Of a stretch of 64,000 nucleotides of DNA, positions 1-9,965 are shown one piece after another. The notes below the pieces were generated by a model. That model was not told where the DNA came from, made no database searches, and saw nothing but the letters and a program-made list of their open reading frames with translations. How positions within the stretch are numbered: the stretch's first letter is position 1; the number at the start of each line of letters is the position of its first letter. The position numbers and the translations under genes were made by a program. This stretch comes from Patiria pectinifera (taxonomy: Eukaryota; Echinodermata; Asteroidea; Valvatida; Asterinidae). The stretch lies in assembly GCA_029964075.1 (NCBI GenBank), contig CM057136.1, positions 186,001 through 250,000 of the forward strand. The letters are read 5' to 3'.

Positions 1-95
1 TTATAATTGATCTACATGACGCCCCCATGAAATGTTCCCGCCCCCCCCCCCCCAAGCGCCTCCCACTGAAAAATTACTGGCTACGCCACTGTTAC
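1..95. repeat. Truncated MITE end (left edge of window)
   Basis: A C homopolymer is followed by a sequence ending in tactggctacgccactgt. The same kind of ending (ctggctacgccgctgg) closes the complete element at 59,135-59,296, and a similar end occurs near 50,050. I read it as one end of a short inverted-repeat transposon cut by the window edge. Its other end is not visible. Confidence 0.4.
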
Positions 96-275
96 AATCT
101 CACTATTTTTGCGTTGTTAAAAGTTTCTTATAAGAAACAATGAGGTTACCGTAGCAGAAAAATCTAGCAGATGTTTGTGAAAAAAATATGTCATAAAGCT
201 TGGGAGTAGATCTAGCGGGGAAAAAAATATTTAGCATCTTCTGCAAAAATCAACGATCTTACTATAACTATACAT

Positions 276-739
276 CCGGAAGACGGAAAGTGCCACTAAA
301 TGAGTGTGCATATATTTTTTTGGTGCGTGTGATTTTTTTTTTTTTGTACAGCAGCAACCACTTATTATCTGGTGGCCGCCAGATAATAAATAGCGGCCGC
401 CACATAAGTCGTCATAATTAGTGGCGGCCGCTGTACAACAAAAAAATAAAAAATCACACGTACCAAAAAATATATTTACACTTTTTTATGTGGCGGCGCA
501 TAAGTCGTCATAATAAGTGGCGGCCGCCACATAAAAAAAAAGTGTGAATATATATTTTTTTTACGTGTGAAATTTTTTTTTGTACAGCGGCCGCCACTTA
601 TTATGACGACTTATGTGGCGGCCGCCACTTATTATCTGGCGGCCGCCACATAATAAGTGGCGGCCGCTGTACAAAAAATATTTTCACACGAACCAAAAAA
701 ATATATTCACACTCATTGAATGGCACTATCCGTCTTCCG
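276..739. mobile_element. Foldback/MITE-like element with GGCCGCC hairpins
   Basis: The ends are inverted repeats: cggaagacggaaagtgcca on the left and tggcactatccgtcttccg on the right, with the inner flanks (gagtgtg / cacactc, then T-rich / A-rich) also pairing. The interior is a nest of palindromes built from gcggccgccac, ataagtcgtcataat and gtacagcggccgc in both orientations. It encodes nothing; the short open frames are by-products. It is likely a non-autonomous transposon. The superfamily is unresolved because no clear target-site duplication is visible. Confidence 0.75.
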
Positions 740-945
740 TAAATACACACTAGAAAAATCGGCTTAAATCATTTCCAAACGAGCATAAAACACCGAGCAA
801 CACACTTGTGTTTTTTAGGTTTTGCTCCATAAAGGAGGAAAGACAGCCACAAAAGGTTCAGATTTATAAAGAAAGAAAACATAATTCTTTCAAAAAGAAG
901 AGACTTAAATTACTTTATATAACTTACATACAAAATATCGTTACA

Positions 946-1650
946 GTTTTTACGAAGAGACAATTTTGGCAAAAATCAATATATTTTTGAAATTCTTTTT
1001 TGGGCCGAAATCGATTAGGCTAAGTGTATTGCAACGGATATCTTGGCGAATTTATTTTGTCAAAATCAGATGAAATCATTGAGATCATGAGAATCAATAA
1101 AGGGAAAATTTCACCTAAGTCCTATTTTCAGTTTTCACGAAGAGATAATTGTAGCAAAAATGCACGTTGTTCTATGGGGACAAAATAACGCGCGTGTGCG
1201 ATTTTGAGTTTTCACGAAGAGACAATTTTCTAGCGCGCGCAAACAAACGACGCGTGCGGGCAAAACGAAGCGCGTGTGGGATTTTGAGTTTTCACGAAGA
1301 GACAACTTGTGCGTGTTTGGATAGCGGAGAGTTTGAGTTTTCACGAAGAGACAATTGGATCATTGCCAATTTTTCCGGCAAACCAATCGCCTGTGGAATT
1401 TTGAGTTTTCACGAAGAGAAAATTGACTATGAACGTTAATTGCTCCGCAATTAATTGGTCTATTGACTCGCAATTGGTACAATATGTAAGTGTGAGATTT
1501 CAGCTTACTATCGGTATAAAAAAATAATCAACATGTCCTCTAAAAGTAGGCGAAATCTTCAGTTTAAAAAGGGTTCAACTTTAAAGTCGATTTTCTCAAA
1601 ACTATGTTTCAACGCCCCGTGGCCAAAATTGTCTCTTCGTGAAAACTCTG
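946..1650. repeat. Spaced 22-bp motif (GTTTTCACGAAGAGACAATT), 6 direct + 1 inverted copy
   Basis: Copies of gttttcacgaagagacaatt, some with one or two changes, begin at about 946, 1131, 1208, 1288, 1337 and 1405. An inverted copy lies at about 1,627-1,648. Spacing between direct copies is irregular (185, 77, 80, 49 and 68 bp). The intervening DNA differs apart from a shared gtgggattttga lead-in. The inverted last copy suggests the motif may be a transposon terminal/subterminal repeat. No gene is present. Confidence 0.75.
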
Positions 1651-1689
1651 ACGACATACTCGGCCAGCAGAATAGTGCTCATACGTCGG

Positions 1690-2035
1690 CGCCCTGGCCA
1701 TAAAATCTCGCTGGGCCCCAACCCCCCGGCCCCCGGTCAATGTTGTCTGTCATTGCGCGGTGTGTGCTCAATCAGCTGGAGAGAACAACATGGAGCGGGG
1801 GGAGCGGGGGAGCGGGGGGAGCGGGGGAGCGGGGAGCGGGGGAGCGGGGGAGCGGGGGAGCGGGGAGCGGGGGAGCGGGGGAGCGGGGGAGCGGGGGGAG
1901 GGGGGGAGCGGGGGAGCGGGGGAGCGGGGGAGCGGGGGAGCGGGAGCGGGGGAGCGAGGGGAGCGGGGAGTGGGTGACCGTGGCAGGCTCAGGAAGTGTC
2001 CCAACCATTTTAGCCAGGATTGTCTGAATGTACAA
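1690..2035 (+). repeat. Repeat unit R1 (copy 1) expanded by a G-rich minisatellite
   Basis: The unit contains tgtcattgcgcggtgtgtgctc, agctggagagaacaacat and gtgggtgaccgtggcaggc, and ends ttagccaggattgtctg. Two shorter copies lie inverted at 6,395-6,570 and 7,365-7,555. Between 1,794 and 1,965 a short agcggggg segment, present once or twice in the other copies, has expanded to more than 20 tandem units. The shorter copies carry near-palindromic ends (caatcccggccaaa / tttggccaggattg), so R1 itself looks like a small MITE. Open frames across the array (Gly/Ala/Ser/Arg-rich or Pro-rich) are artefacts. Confidence 0.7.
1794..1965. repeat. (AGCGGGGG)n minisatellite, G-quadruplex-prone
   Basis: More than 20 tandem copies of an 8-9 bp unit, agcgggg(g), on the plus strand. 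Runs of 4-6 G every 8-9 bp are the pattern expected to form G-quadruplexes; that is an inference. It is an expansion within repeat R1. Confidence 0.9.
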
Positions 2036-2039
2036 TAAA

Positions 2040-2640
2040 TAGCCTTGACATTGGGATTAGGACATTGCGCGTATTACGCCCTCAAATAACAACACGCGCG
2101 CGCGCTGGTTTCATACAGGGTGGTCAATGCATATACACGATTCAACATGACGGTTCACCATGTCATTTTGCCATGTCCATGTCATTGCGCGTATTACGCG
2201 CTAACAACACGCGCGCGCGCTGGTTTCATACAACATGGTCATTGCATTTACACGATTTAACATGATGGTTCACCATGTCATTTTGGCCGATATTTTTACA
2301 AAAAAATACAGATTGTGTTCAATGTGAAGCCGTATTAGGATGCACAAACAACGTGTTATCTTCTTCAATTTGTTTTTATACCCGTCATTCCGTTATTTGG
2401 ACGAAAAATCCATCCAAACCATAGTGTAACCACGGTGCACCGCCAAAAATAAGGAGAGTCACTTACTTTCTTTATATATTGGTTTGGATGGATCACCGAT
2501 GGATTTGTCGGCAAAATAACGGAATTAGTGAATACAAACAAATTAAAAAGACTGTATTTTGTTTGCCTTTCGTATCAGAGTCTTTTAAGCTAAACACAAA
2601 CTGTATTTTGTACAGTTAACCGTCATGGTGAACCGTTACG
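2040..2640 (+). repeat. Repeat unit R2, copy 1
   Basis: It contains two tandem versions of a segment (cattgcgcgtattacgc, caacacgcgcgcgcgctggtttcat, ttcaccatgtcattttg). A segment with internal inverted repeats follows: gacgaaaaatccatccaaacc against ggtttggatggatcacc. The second copy (3,025-3,815) is split by an insertion and a third lies inverted at 6,950-7,360. No coding potential. The hairpin at 2,400-2,510 suggests a non-autonomous DNA element. Confidence 0.65.
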
Positions 2641-2644
2641 ATGC

Positions 2645-2995
2645 ACGCCACAATGAAGTTGGGATTTTAAAGGATTGTTACATGGCCTCTTAATTATTGT
2701 CGCCGGTACTAGCAGGGATCGTGATGGGTTCGAATCTCACCGGAGATAAATACATGTGGATTGTTTCCCTGCAGCACTCGGGAAGTAAAAAGTATACCCT
2801 GCTTACCAACCATACGTGTTAGGGAAAGCACGACAAATATAGGCCTATATGTATTTGTTATTTCGATTTTACTATAATTATTATCTTGCCTAAATATGTG
2901 TTCTTTCATTCAACCTTCGGCCGCCACTTCACATTTTGGAAACAAAACTCAAGAAAATAGCTCCCCCCCCCCCAACGGCATATCATGCACATTTG
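2645..2995 (+). mobile_element. tRNA-derived SINE-like element, A box deleted
   Basis: A perfect tRNA-type B box (gggttcgaatctcaccgg) lies at 2,728-2,745. The body tail (ccctgcagcactcggga) is shared with the inverted copy at 6,600-6,950. Compared with that copy, the A-box region between cgccggtact and agcagggatcg is missing here, so this copy should not be transcribed by RNA polymerase III. A poly-C run follows at about 2,962. Confidence 0.65.
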
Positions 2996-3024
2996 GAACT
3001 ATAAAGAAATTCAGACATGTCTGA

Positions 3025-3815
3025 ATGTACTTAGTTGGGATTTGGTCATTGCGCGTATTACGCGCTCAAATAACAACACACGGGCGCGCGCTGGTTTCAT
3101 ATACAACATGGTCAATGCATATACACGATTCAACATGACGGTTCACCATGTAATTTTGGGCCGATGTTTTTACCAAAAAAATACAGATTGTGTTCAGGCG
3201 CGGTTCTACGGGGGGGGGGGGGGGCTCTAGCCCCCAAAATTTTGTCTAGCCCCCCAAAAATAAATACCTAACAAACAAAAAAAACCCAAAAAAATTGCAT
3301 TAGCAAAAAGAAGGATTGTGATGTACATGCGAACAGTCTCCCCCTAAAGGAGAAATAGCCGTGACAAGGGTGCATTAGTTAATATAGTTAATATAGTGTG
3401 AATGATATTAGGATTTTATTGGCGCTCCCCATTGAAAATATGGTATGAGCCCCCCCCCCCCTCCCCCCCACTTATTGATTTTCGGAGGCCTAAGTGTCAG
3501 GAAAAAATAACCGGTCTACATTTCAGCACGCCTCCCTGAAAAAAATTCTGGATCCACCGATGCTAGCCCCCCCCCCCAAATATTTGTTCTAGAACTGCGC
3601 CTGATTGTGTTCAATGTGAAGCCGTATTAGGATGCACAAACAACGTGTTATCTTGATTTTATACCCGTCATTCCATTATTTGGACGAAAAATCCATCCAA
3701 ACCATAGTGTAACCACGCAGCACCGCCAAAAATAATGAGAGTCACTTACTTTCTTTATATATTGGTTTGGATGGATCACCGATGGATTTTTCGGCAAAAT
3801 AACGGCAAATTAATT
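3025..3815 (+). repeat. Repeat unit R2, copy 2 (split by an insertion)
   Basis: The segments 3,025-3,195 and 3,603-3,815 together match copy 1 at 2,050-2,520 closely, including the hairpin that starts gacgaaaaatccatccaaacc. The 407-bp insertion between them is listed separately. Confidence 0.75.
3196..3602. mobile_element. 407-bp MITE with 13-bp TIRs and 10-bp target duplication
   Basis: The left end is aggcgcggttcta and the right end tagaactgcgcct, pairing at 12 of 13 positions. It is flanked on both sides by gattgtgttc (3,186-3,195 and 3,603-3,612). The paralogous repeat at about 2,320-2,332 has a single gattgtgttc and no insert, so the empty site is seen directly. Long G and C runs lie just inside each end. 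A 10-bp duplication is compatible with Mutator-like elements; the assignment is tentative. Confidence 0.85.
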
Positions 3816-4465
3816 CGTACCGTCCCATGGTTCTCCCTGGGATTTTTTCAAACCTGTGGGGGAAGTTTTGCTGTGATTCAACAACCTGCGAAGCCACGGC
3901 GTGAGGTTCGGGGCCCACTGTTTATGGGCCCGAACATTTTTGAGAGAAGATCTTGTAGCTAGCCCCTATTTTTGAAATTAAAGAAAAAAGTCAAAATTGT
4001 TAACTGAAAAAAAAATCAACATGTCACAACCTGTGATAAAGCTTTCTGAACTAGAAAAGTATGGTTTACATTGACAAGTATGTTTCAAATTAAAAAAATT
4101 AAGGTGAAGAAAAAAAATCCTTAATTTGCTTCCGAATACATGCCTTTCAAAATAGCATTAATAGGTCGGAAAAATTATTTCGCCAATTTTGTTGGGGTGC
4201 TGATTAATGGAGCATCATAATAATATTAGTATAAAGCAAGGAATCATGTTTATTTTGCGTCTGGATTATTTTCATTTGCGCCACGAAAATGATCAAGACT
4301 GGCCATCAAAAGTGATTAAAACTTGCCTCACCTAATTAAAAATATTTTTGAGGAGGGTGATTCCACTATGCTTAACATACATCACGGCCGCAGCTGGCGC
4401 CACCGACATTCAGTCCGGGCCGGACGTACATCGCACCGTGCTTATACGGCGCAGTATGTGTACGG
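3816..4465. other. No gene recognised
   Basis: AT-rich DNA, with a short GC-richer patch at about 4,384-4,465. No splice-bounded coding segment or repeat with obvious ends was seen. Confidence 0.5.
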
Positions 4466-4752
4466 CGTGTTACAACTGATGATGTAGTAACCAACTGATA
4501 ATGTATCACCAACCGATAATGTCACACAAATTGACCGATAGTGTAATAAATGTTACTACACTATCGGTCAATATTTGTTACATTATCGGTTAAGACCGAT
4601 AATGTGACAAGTGATAGTGTAGTACAATTTTACTACACTATCGGTCAATTTCTGTTACATTATCGGTTAGTGATACAGTATCGGTCAATTTGTGTGACAT
4701 TATCGGTTGGTGGTACATTATCCGTTGGTTACTACATTATCATTGTAACACG
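4466..4752. mobile_element. Foldback element built of ACCGATAATGT hairpins
   Basis: The left arm (from about 4,466 to 4,550) pairs with the right arm (4,680 to 4,752) over roughly 75 bp. Both carry the series gatgtagtaaccaac, aatgtatcaccaacc and cgataatgtcacacaaattg or its complement. The centre holds further alternating copies of the same ~11-mer in both orientations. It is non-coding and could form a long hairpin. The ends gtgttaca / tgtaacac suggest a transposon terminus. Confidence 0.8.
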
Positions 4753-6394
4753 GCTCATCCCACGTGGCCGAGAATCTTGCACTACTGCAGAAACACGCTA
4801 CGATGTTTATTGTTACGCCACAAGTTTGAGCTTCTCGTCATTTTAATGGAAAGCACATACACAGAACATAAAGATCACGTTGTGTGAATTAATTCGCAGA
4901 AACTCTCTTTCTCCATCGATGTTTGTTTGGTATTTTTACGATCCAACTTCGGCCGATGGCACTACATCATTATGGATACGACGTTTGTATAGGCAGTAGT
5001 CACTGTTTCCAGTCCTTTATCATAGCATTGATTCCGTTAGCACGCGAAGGGAACCAGTGTACCATGCTGTATGCGCGCGCGCTGCATGCCTGTCAGCTGG
5101 TGGTCGACAGAACCCGTCATCGTGTGCATTTTGATCACACATGCATCAGAAAAAAAAACCAGGATTTTTTAAGATTTTGCATGTCAAGGTGAAATAATGA
5201 CGTATGTAACGATTATATTGTGCATTTTAATTGCGTGTATAATAATTATATTGTGCGTATCGGAGGCTGAAAAAAAATGTTTGTACGTGGGGAGAATCTT
5301 GCCGGCCGTCGGCCAGGCGCACCTGGGTGCGTATGTGCAAAAATAATCGTACTTCATGTACTTTGAGAATTCAAGTTTTGAGATCGTCGCGATTTTTGCA
5401 CGTTTAACACAGGTATGTTTGTGTCAAATCATGGTCAGTTTCAAGTGTGGAAAATGGTTTACGTTCGTGTCAAATAATTAAAAGTACTTGAAATGTTTGA
5501 AATTTGTTCATTTAAAATTATCAATATCAACCTTCAAAATGGCAATAATTTTTCCCCACCTGCCTTGATTGGCAACCATACCCTTTGGTTTACATGTGCC
5601 CTACTTTTGCTCCAATTAGCAACAATATCTCAGTTTCGTGGTTTTTTTTTATCCGCCCTGTATAGCACGCTTTATTTTATGGGAGACTTAATTAGGGGTA
5701 TATTTTGGTCAATTATTTTGGGGGACAGACTAGCGCAGCGTGATTTTCGCGAGGGATGGCGGCCCGGGCTTGTACGCAGTCTCCGGTCAACATTACCGTC
5801 CGTTACACGGTGAAATCATTTGTGCCGGCGTGGTGGTACCCCGAAGCACACGGTTATTTATTGGCACTGCTGCGGAAAAGGAGCACGGCCTCGCATTTTT
5901 GGGCGTCGCATTTTTCAGCTCTGGCAGGGATCATTTTGATAGATTTCATGCAAGACTAACATGCAAAACGGCTAGCTGTGCAGTCGCACGTGTTAAATTA
6001 TCCTTTATCCTATTATTATTAAAAGATCATACGGTGTCTGCACTCTGATGTCTGTCTGTCTGTCGGTCTGTCTGTGTGTCACTTTTTTGTGTGAAATGCC
6101 TAAAGTGTGCACAAAATGTAATGGTTATTTTGTAGGTGTCCAGGCAGTGTATAGACCTATGCATGTCCTGCGCTATGATTTGTCGCTGGCAAATATCAAT
6201 AAAAGAGAGGGACTGATCAGTATTTAAAAACTTTGCAGTTGAAATGCTTGAAAGTTGCCTTCATGAAGTGATTTTGCGTAAGACAAAACCAGGTTTTTTT
6301 AAACCATGCATTGTGTTCAAGTATCGCCCATGCACAAAAACAAACAATCGTGCTGCGCCCGCAAAGAAAATCAAATCAATGGCTTTAAATGGGA
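4753..6394. other. No gene recognised; short tctg microsatellite
   Basis: Mixed-composition DNA with no splice-bounded coding segment that I trust. A (tctg)n stretch lies at about 6,050-6,078. The segment gatagatttcatgcaagact at about 5,938 recurs near 22,508, also close to a (tctg)n tract, so both belong to a dispersed repeat. Confidence 0.5.
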
Positions 6395-6570
6395 GCTACA
6401 ATCCCGACCAAAATAGTTGGGATACTTCCTGGGCCTGCCACGGTCACCCACTCCCCCGCTCCCCCGGTCAATGTTGTTCTCTCCAGCTGATGGAGCACAC
6501 ACTGCGCAATGAGAGACATCATTGACCGGGGGCCGGGGGGTTGACGGTCCAGCGAGATTTGGCCAGGATT
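6395..6570 (-). repeat. Repeat unit R1, copy 2
   Basis: It matches 7,365-7,555 in the same orientation (ttcctgggcctgcca, cccccgctcccccggtcaat, gatggagcacacactgcgc). With that copy it forms direct repeats of about 180 bp around a block that contains the SINE and R2. Short ends atcccgaccaaaat / atttggccaggattg are inverted. Confidence 0.75.
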
Positions 6571-6599
6571 GTTTGAATTTCCAAATGTGCATGATATGC

Positions 6600-6950
6600 C
6601 GTTTCAGGGTCTGTTTTTTTTTAGTTTTGTTTCCAAAATGTGAAATGGCGGCCGAAGGTTGAATGAAGGAACACATATTTGGGCAAGATAATAATTATTG
6701 ATAGTAAAATCGAAATAACAAATCCATATATATTTTGTCGTTTTTTCCCTAACACGTATGGGTGGTAATCAGGGTATACGTTTTACTTCCCGAGTGCTGC
6801 AGGGAAATAATCTACATGTATTTATATCCGGTGAGATTCGAACCCACCACGATCCCTGCTTTGTTGAATTGAGCACACGTCTTAAACCAAAAGACCACCG
6901 AAAGTACCGGCGACAATAATTAAGAGGCCATCCCAACTTAGTGAGCGTGC
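6600..6950 (-). mobile_element. tRNA-derived SINE, copy with both promoter boxes
   Basis: On the minus strand a tRNA-like head runs from about 6,915 to 6,830. It has an A-box-like stretch around ggtggtcttttggtttaag, then the B box ggttcgaatctc (6,833-6,844, reverse strand), then the same body as the copy at 2,645-2,995 (ccctgcagcactcggga). It is more complete than that copy. Its activity is unknown. Confidence 0.65.
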
Positions 6951-7360
6951 ATCGCAACGGTTCACCATGACGGTTCACCATGCCATTTTGCCCAATAACT
7001 GTACAAAATACAGTTTGTGTTGAACTTAAAAGGCTCTTATAGGATACGCAAACAAAATACAATATTTTTTAATTGGTTTGTATTCACTAAGTCCGTTATT
7101 CTGCCGAAAAATTAAACGGTGATCCATCCAGACCAATATATAAAGGAAGTGAGTGACTCTGCTTCTTATATAATTTACAGCGGTGAACCGTGGTTACACT
7201 ATGGTTTGGATGGATTTTTCGTCCAACTTTGTAAAAATATCGGCCGAAATGACATGGTGAACCGTCATGGTGAATCGTGTATATGCATTGACCATGTTGT
7301 ATTATGAAACCAGCGCGCGCGTGTGTATTATTATTTTGTCCAAAATAGCAAGGCTATATA
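6950..7360 (-). repeat. Repeat unit R2, copy 3 (inverted)
   Basis: This is the reverse complement of the R2 family: ggttcaccatgacggttcac, ccagaccaatatataaagg and tggtttggatggatttttcg are all shared with 2,400-2,520 and 3,680-3,790. The gcgcgcg stretch that follows (about 7,311) matches the gcgcgcgctggtttcat segment of copies 1 and 2. Confidence 0.7.
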
Positions 7361-7364
7361 ACTG

Positions 7365-7555
7365 TACATTCAGACAATCCCGGCCAAAGTTGGGACACTT
7401 CCTGGGCCTGCCATGGTCACCCACTCCCCCGCTCCCCCGGTCAATGTTGTTCTCTCCAGCTGATGGAGCACACACTGCGCAATGAGAGACAACATTGAAC
7501 GGGGGCCGGGGGGGGGGGGTGGAGGTTCAGCGAGATTTGGCCAGGATTGTAGCTA
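7365..7555 (-). repeat. Repeat unit R1, copy 3
   Basis: Bounded by acaatcccggccaaa on the left and tttggccaggattgt on the right, which are inverted repeats. The interior is nearly identical to 6,395-6,570, plus a G run at about 7,508-7,519. Confidence 0.75.
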
Positions 7556-7825
7556 TAGTTTGGTTCCCTGACCAAAATTTTCTGACTATTCCTGAAATTC
7601 TGAAGAATATCGGCACGCGGTTTCCGAAAAGTCCGAAGTCTGTCGAATGCATTTCGTCGACAATCTCGGATAGCGCCCGGGTATATCCGGGTATAAATAA
7701 AAGGTTATATTAACCTGCCATCATCATTAAAAAAAAATGTAAAAATGAGTCGAGAATTGATATTCATTGCTTGCACATATAAAACTTAACATTCAATGGC
7801 GATTCTGCACATCAAGTAAATATCA

Positions 7826-7990
7826 GTGTTGTAGGTCTCGAGACCGGTCTCGGTCTCGGTCTCGAGACCACTTTTTGCCGGTCTCGGTCTCCGTTTTGGT
7901 CTCGGTCTCGGTCCCCTTTGGTCTTGATATTTTGGCTGGTCTCGAGTCGAGACCAGCCAAAAAGTGAGGGGGCGGATTCCGCCCCCGCCC
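7826..7990. repeat. (GGTCTC)n array with hAT-like end; adjacent remnant of a second MITE
   Basis: It begins cagtgttgtag, followed by imperfect ggtctc hexamers in both orientations to about 7,960. The same end occurs inverted at 10,409-10,419 beside another ggtctc array, so the hexamers belong to a transposon family. The CAGTG start is typical of hAT termini. The downstream segment gggggcggattccgcccc...ggttaa resembles the right end of the TTAA-flanked MITE family at 55.5 kb. Confidence 0.7.
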
Positions 7991-8117
7991 CTTTTATGGT
8001 TAATAAGTAAAGAATCAGTTTAGGGCAAATGTGACTGCAGTGTGATGCTAATGGACATGTCTCTCTTCACTTTCTAGTGAGTGAGGCATAGTCCAATAAC
8101 CATTGCTTCTCTTCTTA

Positions 8118-8467
8118 GGCCAAAACAAAGTTTCCGGTTTCTGGTATGGAGCTTGCCCAAAAAGTGGTGCGGCGACGCGGCTTTTTTTTTTTTTACCTCA
8201 TTTTTTTGCTTCAAATGTCGGCTGATGACTGCAAAATGGTGCCCGACTAAACATAGTGCAAATATAAGGGAGTCAAGAGAGGCAACATAAAGCTTATTCT
8301 CGACCATAACCCAATCTAAAAACACGTTAATATTGTGCAGCAGCAGGATTCCAGTCAAACCAGTGAGTTTGGCGGTTTTGAGACATCATCTTTCATTGAA
8401 AAAAAAACTTGGCTACGGCGACGCGCGCGCATACCAGAAACCGGAGACTTTTTTTTGGGGGGGGGCC
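8118..8467. mobile_element. PIF/Harbinger-like MITE, copy 1 (TTA target duplication)
   Basis: The left end ggccaaaacaaagtttccgg and the right end ccggagacttttttttgggg...ggcc form terminal inverted repeats of about 30 bp. Both sides are flanked by tta (8,115-8,117 and 8,468-8,470). A second copy lies at 38,774-39,054. GGCC-starting inverted repeats with a 3-bp TTA duplication are characteristic of PIF/Harbinger MITEs. No transposase is encoded. Confidence 0.8.
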
Positions 8468-9024
8468 TTATTTCTCGTTTTTATTGTGGGATGATCTGTT
8501 GAAACAAGTACTTTATAGCCATCCTCAATGATTCCAAATACAACTGAGATTTAAGTCTTATGAATCAAGACTGAAACATTATTTTTACCGTCAGATTTTG
8601 TGTTTTGAATATGGGGAACAATTCAACTCTTTTTCCCTAGAAATATTGGTGATTTTTTTTTTCAATTTTCCTTTTCAATTTTTCCTTCATTCGTGGAGGC
8701 GGGAAAACTTTTTTTTTCATTATATTTATTAATGGATATTCATCAATTCGGAGACCGTTAAATTGGTATTAGTGGTGGACAGCTGAATTTTGTGATCTCT
8801 TTATTAAAATAGACACGACTTGAGAACAGAGTATGCAAATTACGTGAAATGTTCACAGCTACTACTCAATAACATGTTCTTTATCCCAATTATATTTTTT
8901 ACAAAATGGAGCTTGCCATTTTTTTAATCATACTGTAACTTTGTTTTTGACACACCATGTATTCATCTTTACATCTGTGATAAACACAAATTGAGCTACT
9001 GCCATAGTCACACAAAAATAGAGT
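8468..9024. other. No gene recognised
   Basis: AT-rich sequence with poly-T runs. No coding exon, RNA gene or bounded repeat was identified. Confidence 0.5.
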
Positions 9025-9965
9025 CTAATGCCTGCCTCGTCTCCTTCCTAAATGTCAATTGCATTTGCATGAGTCGAGAAGAATTGTGTTCCATTAATCG
9101 CTATATGCTGTTTACGGCCATCACAATAAACGAGTAATATATTGGCAATATGTCGTACTTGTTAATCACTAAAATATTCAAGTAAATCGCCCGGCAAAGT
9201 AGCCGATGTGGGCGATACGCTGGCACGGTACAAAACCAGAGAGGCGTGGGCACTGAGCCATGAATCCTAAAAGTACATCTCACCCACCACATTCAGTTTG
9301 TGACAGCGCCCTTCTATTGTGTCGGCCATATTCTCAAATAGGCTAATGGCGATGATGACGGCGGGCAGATTAACAGAAGATACAACAGGCAAATATGGTT
9401 CATCAATCTTCTATAGTATATTTAACGGTATTGACATTAAACAAAAATAAAGTGGCATTACATTTCAGCCTTAGCCAGGCCTTCTTCAGAGCTAAATGAC
9501 AGAGGAACAAGAAACAAACATGTAGGGGACACACAAACATGCAGCATTGGAAGGAGAATCACAAAGAGGGATCGGGGAGGGGGCAGACCAATCCATATCT
9601 GGCTACCATCTCTCAATTTTTTGGTCTACATGTACAAATCTATATTCCATGACTGAAATTTAAAAAAATAAATCAATATTTTCTTGCTCCAAATTTTTTT
9701 CGACTCAGGTTTACAAGGAGGTCCAATGTAAAATTAAAGTTGCATTTAAACATCCGTTAGTGGTCATTGCTGAAACCAAGGAGTGGCTGTGCAGTTTAGG
9801 GTCCGAGTTCCTATAACAGATGAAACATCCACCTTTAACTTTTTACTTTTGTCAAGTCTCAACATTTTCAAGTTTTGCAAAAACTAGTCCAAATTGTCGC
9901 ACTCCTAAGTTAGAGTTTCTTCATCAGATTTATACTTTATAGTAGTTAAACAATATTTTAAAAAA
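9025..9965 (+). repeat. 0.9-kb dispersed repeat, copy 1 (inverted copy at 33.1-34.0 kb)
   Basis: Shared landmarks, inverted at 33,135-34,048, are tgctgtttacggccatcac, gtggcattacatttcagcc, acatgtttgtttcttgttcc and agttagagtttcttcatcag. The copies look roughly 80% identical by eye. No long open frame exists in either, so I regard it as a transposable-element copy of unknown class. Confidence 0.75.

Noticed and set aside
946-1650. CRISPR array
   Set aside because: Repeat spacing is irregular (49-185 bp), one copy is inverted, no cas-like gene is present and the window is clearly eukaryotic.
1639-2038. Gly/Ala/Ser/Arg-rich and Pro-rich proteins on both strands
   Set aside because: All frames are open only because the octamer array lacks stops. 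They have no gene context and the array is an expansion within a repeat.
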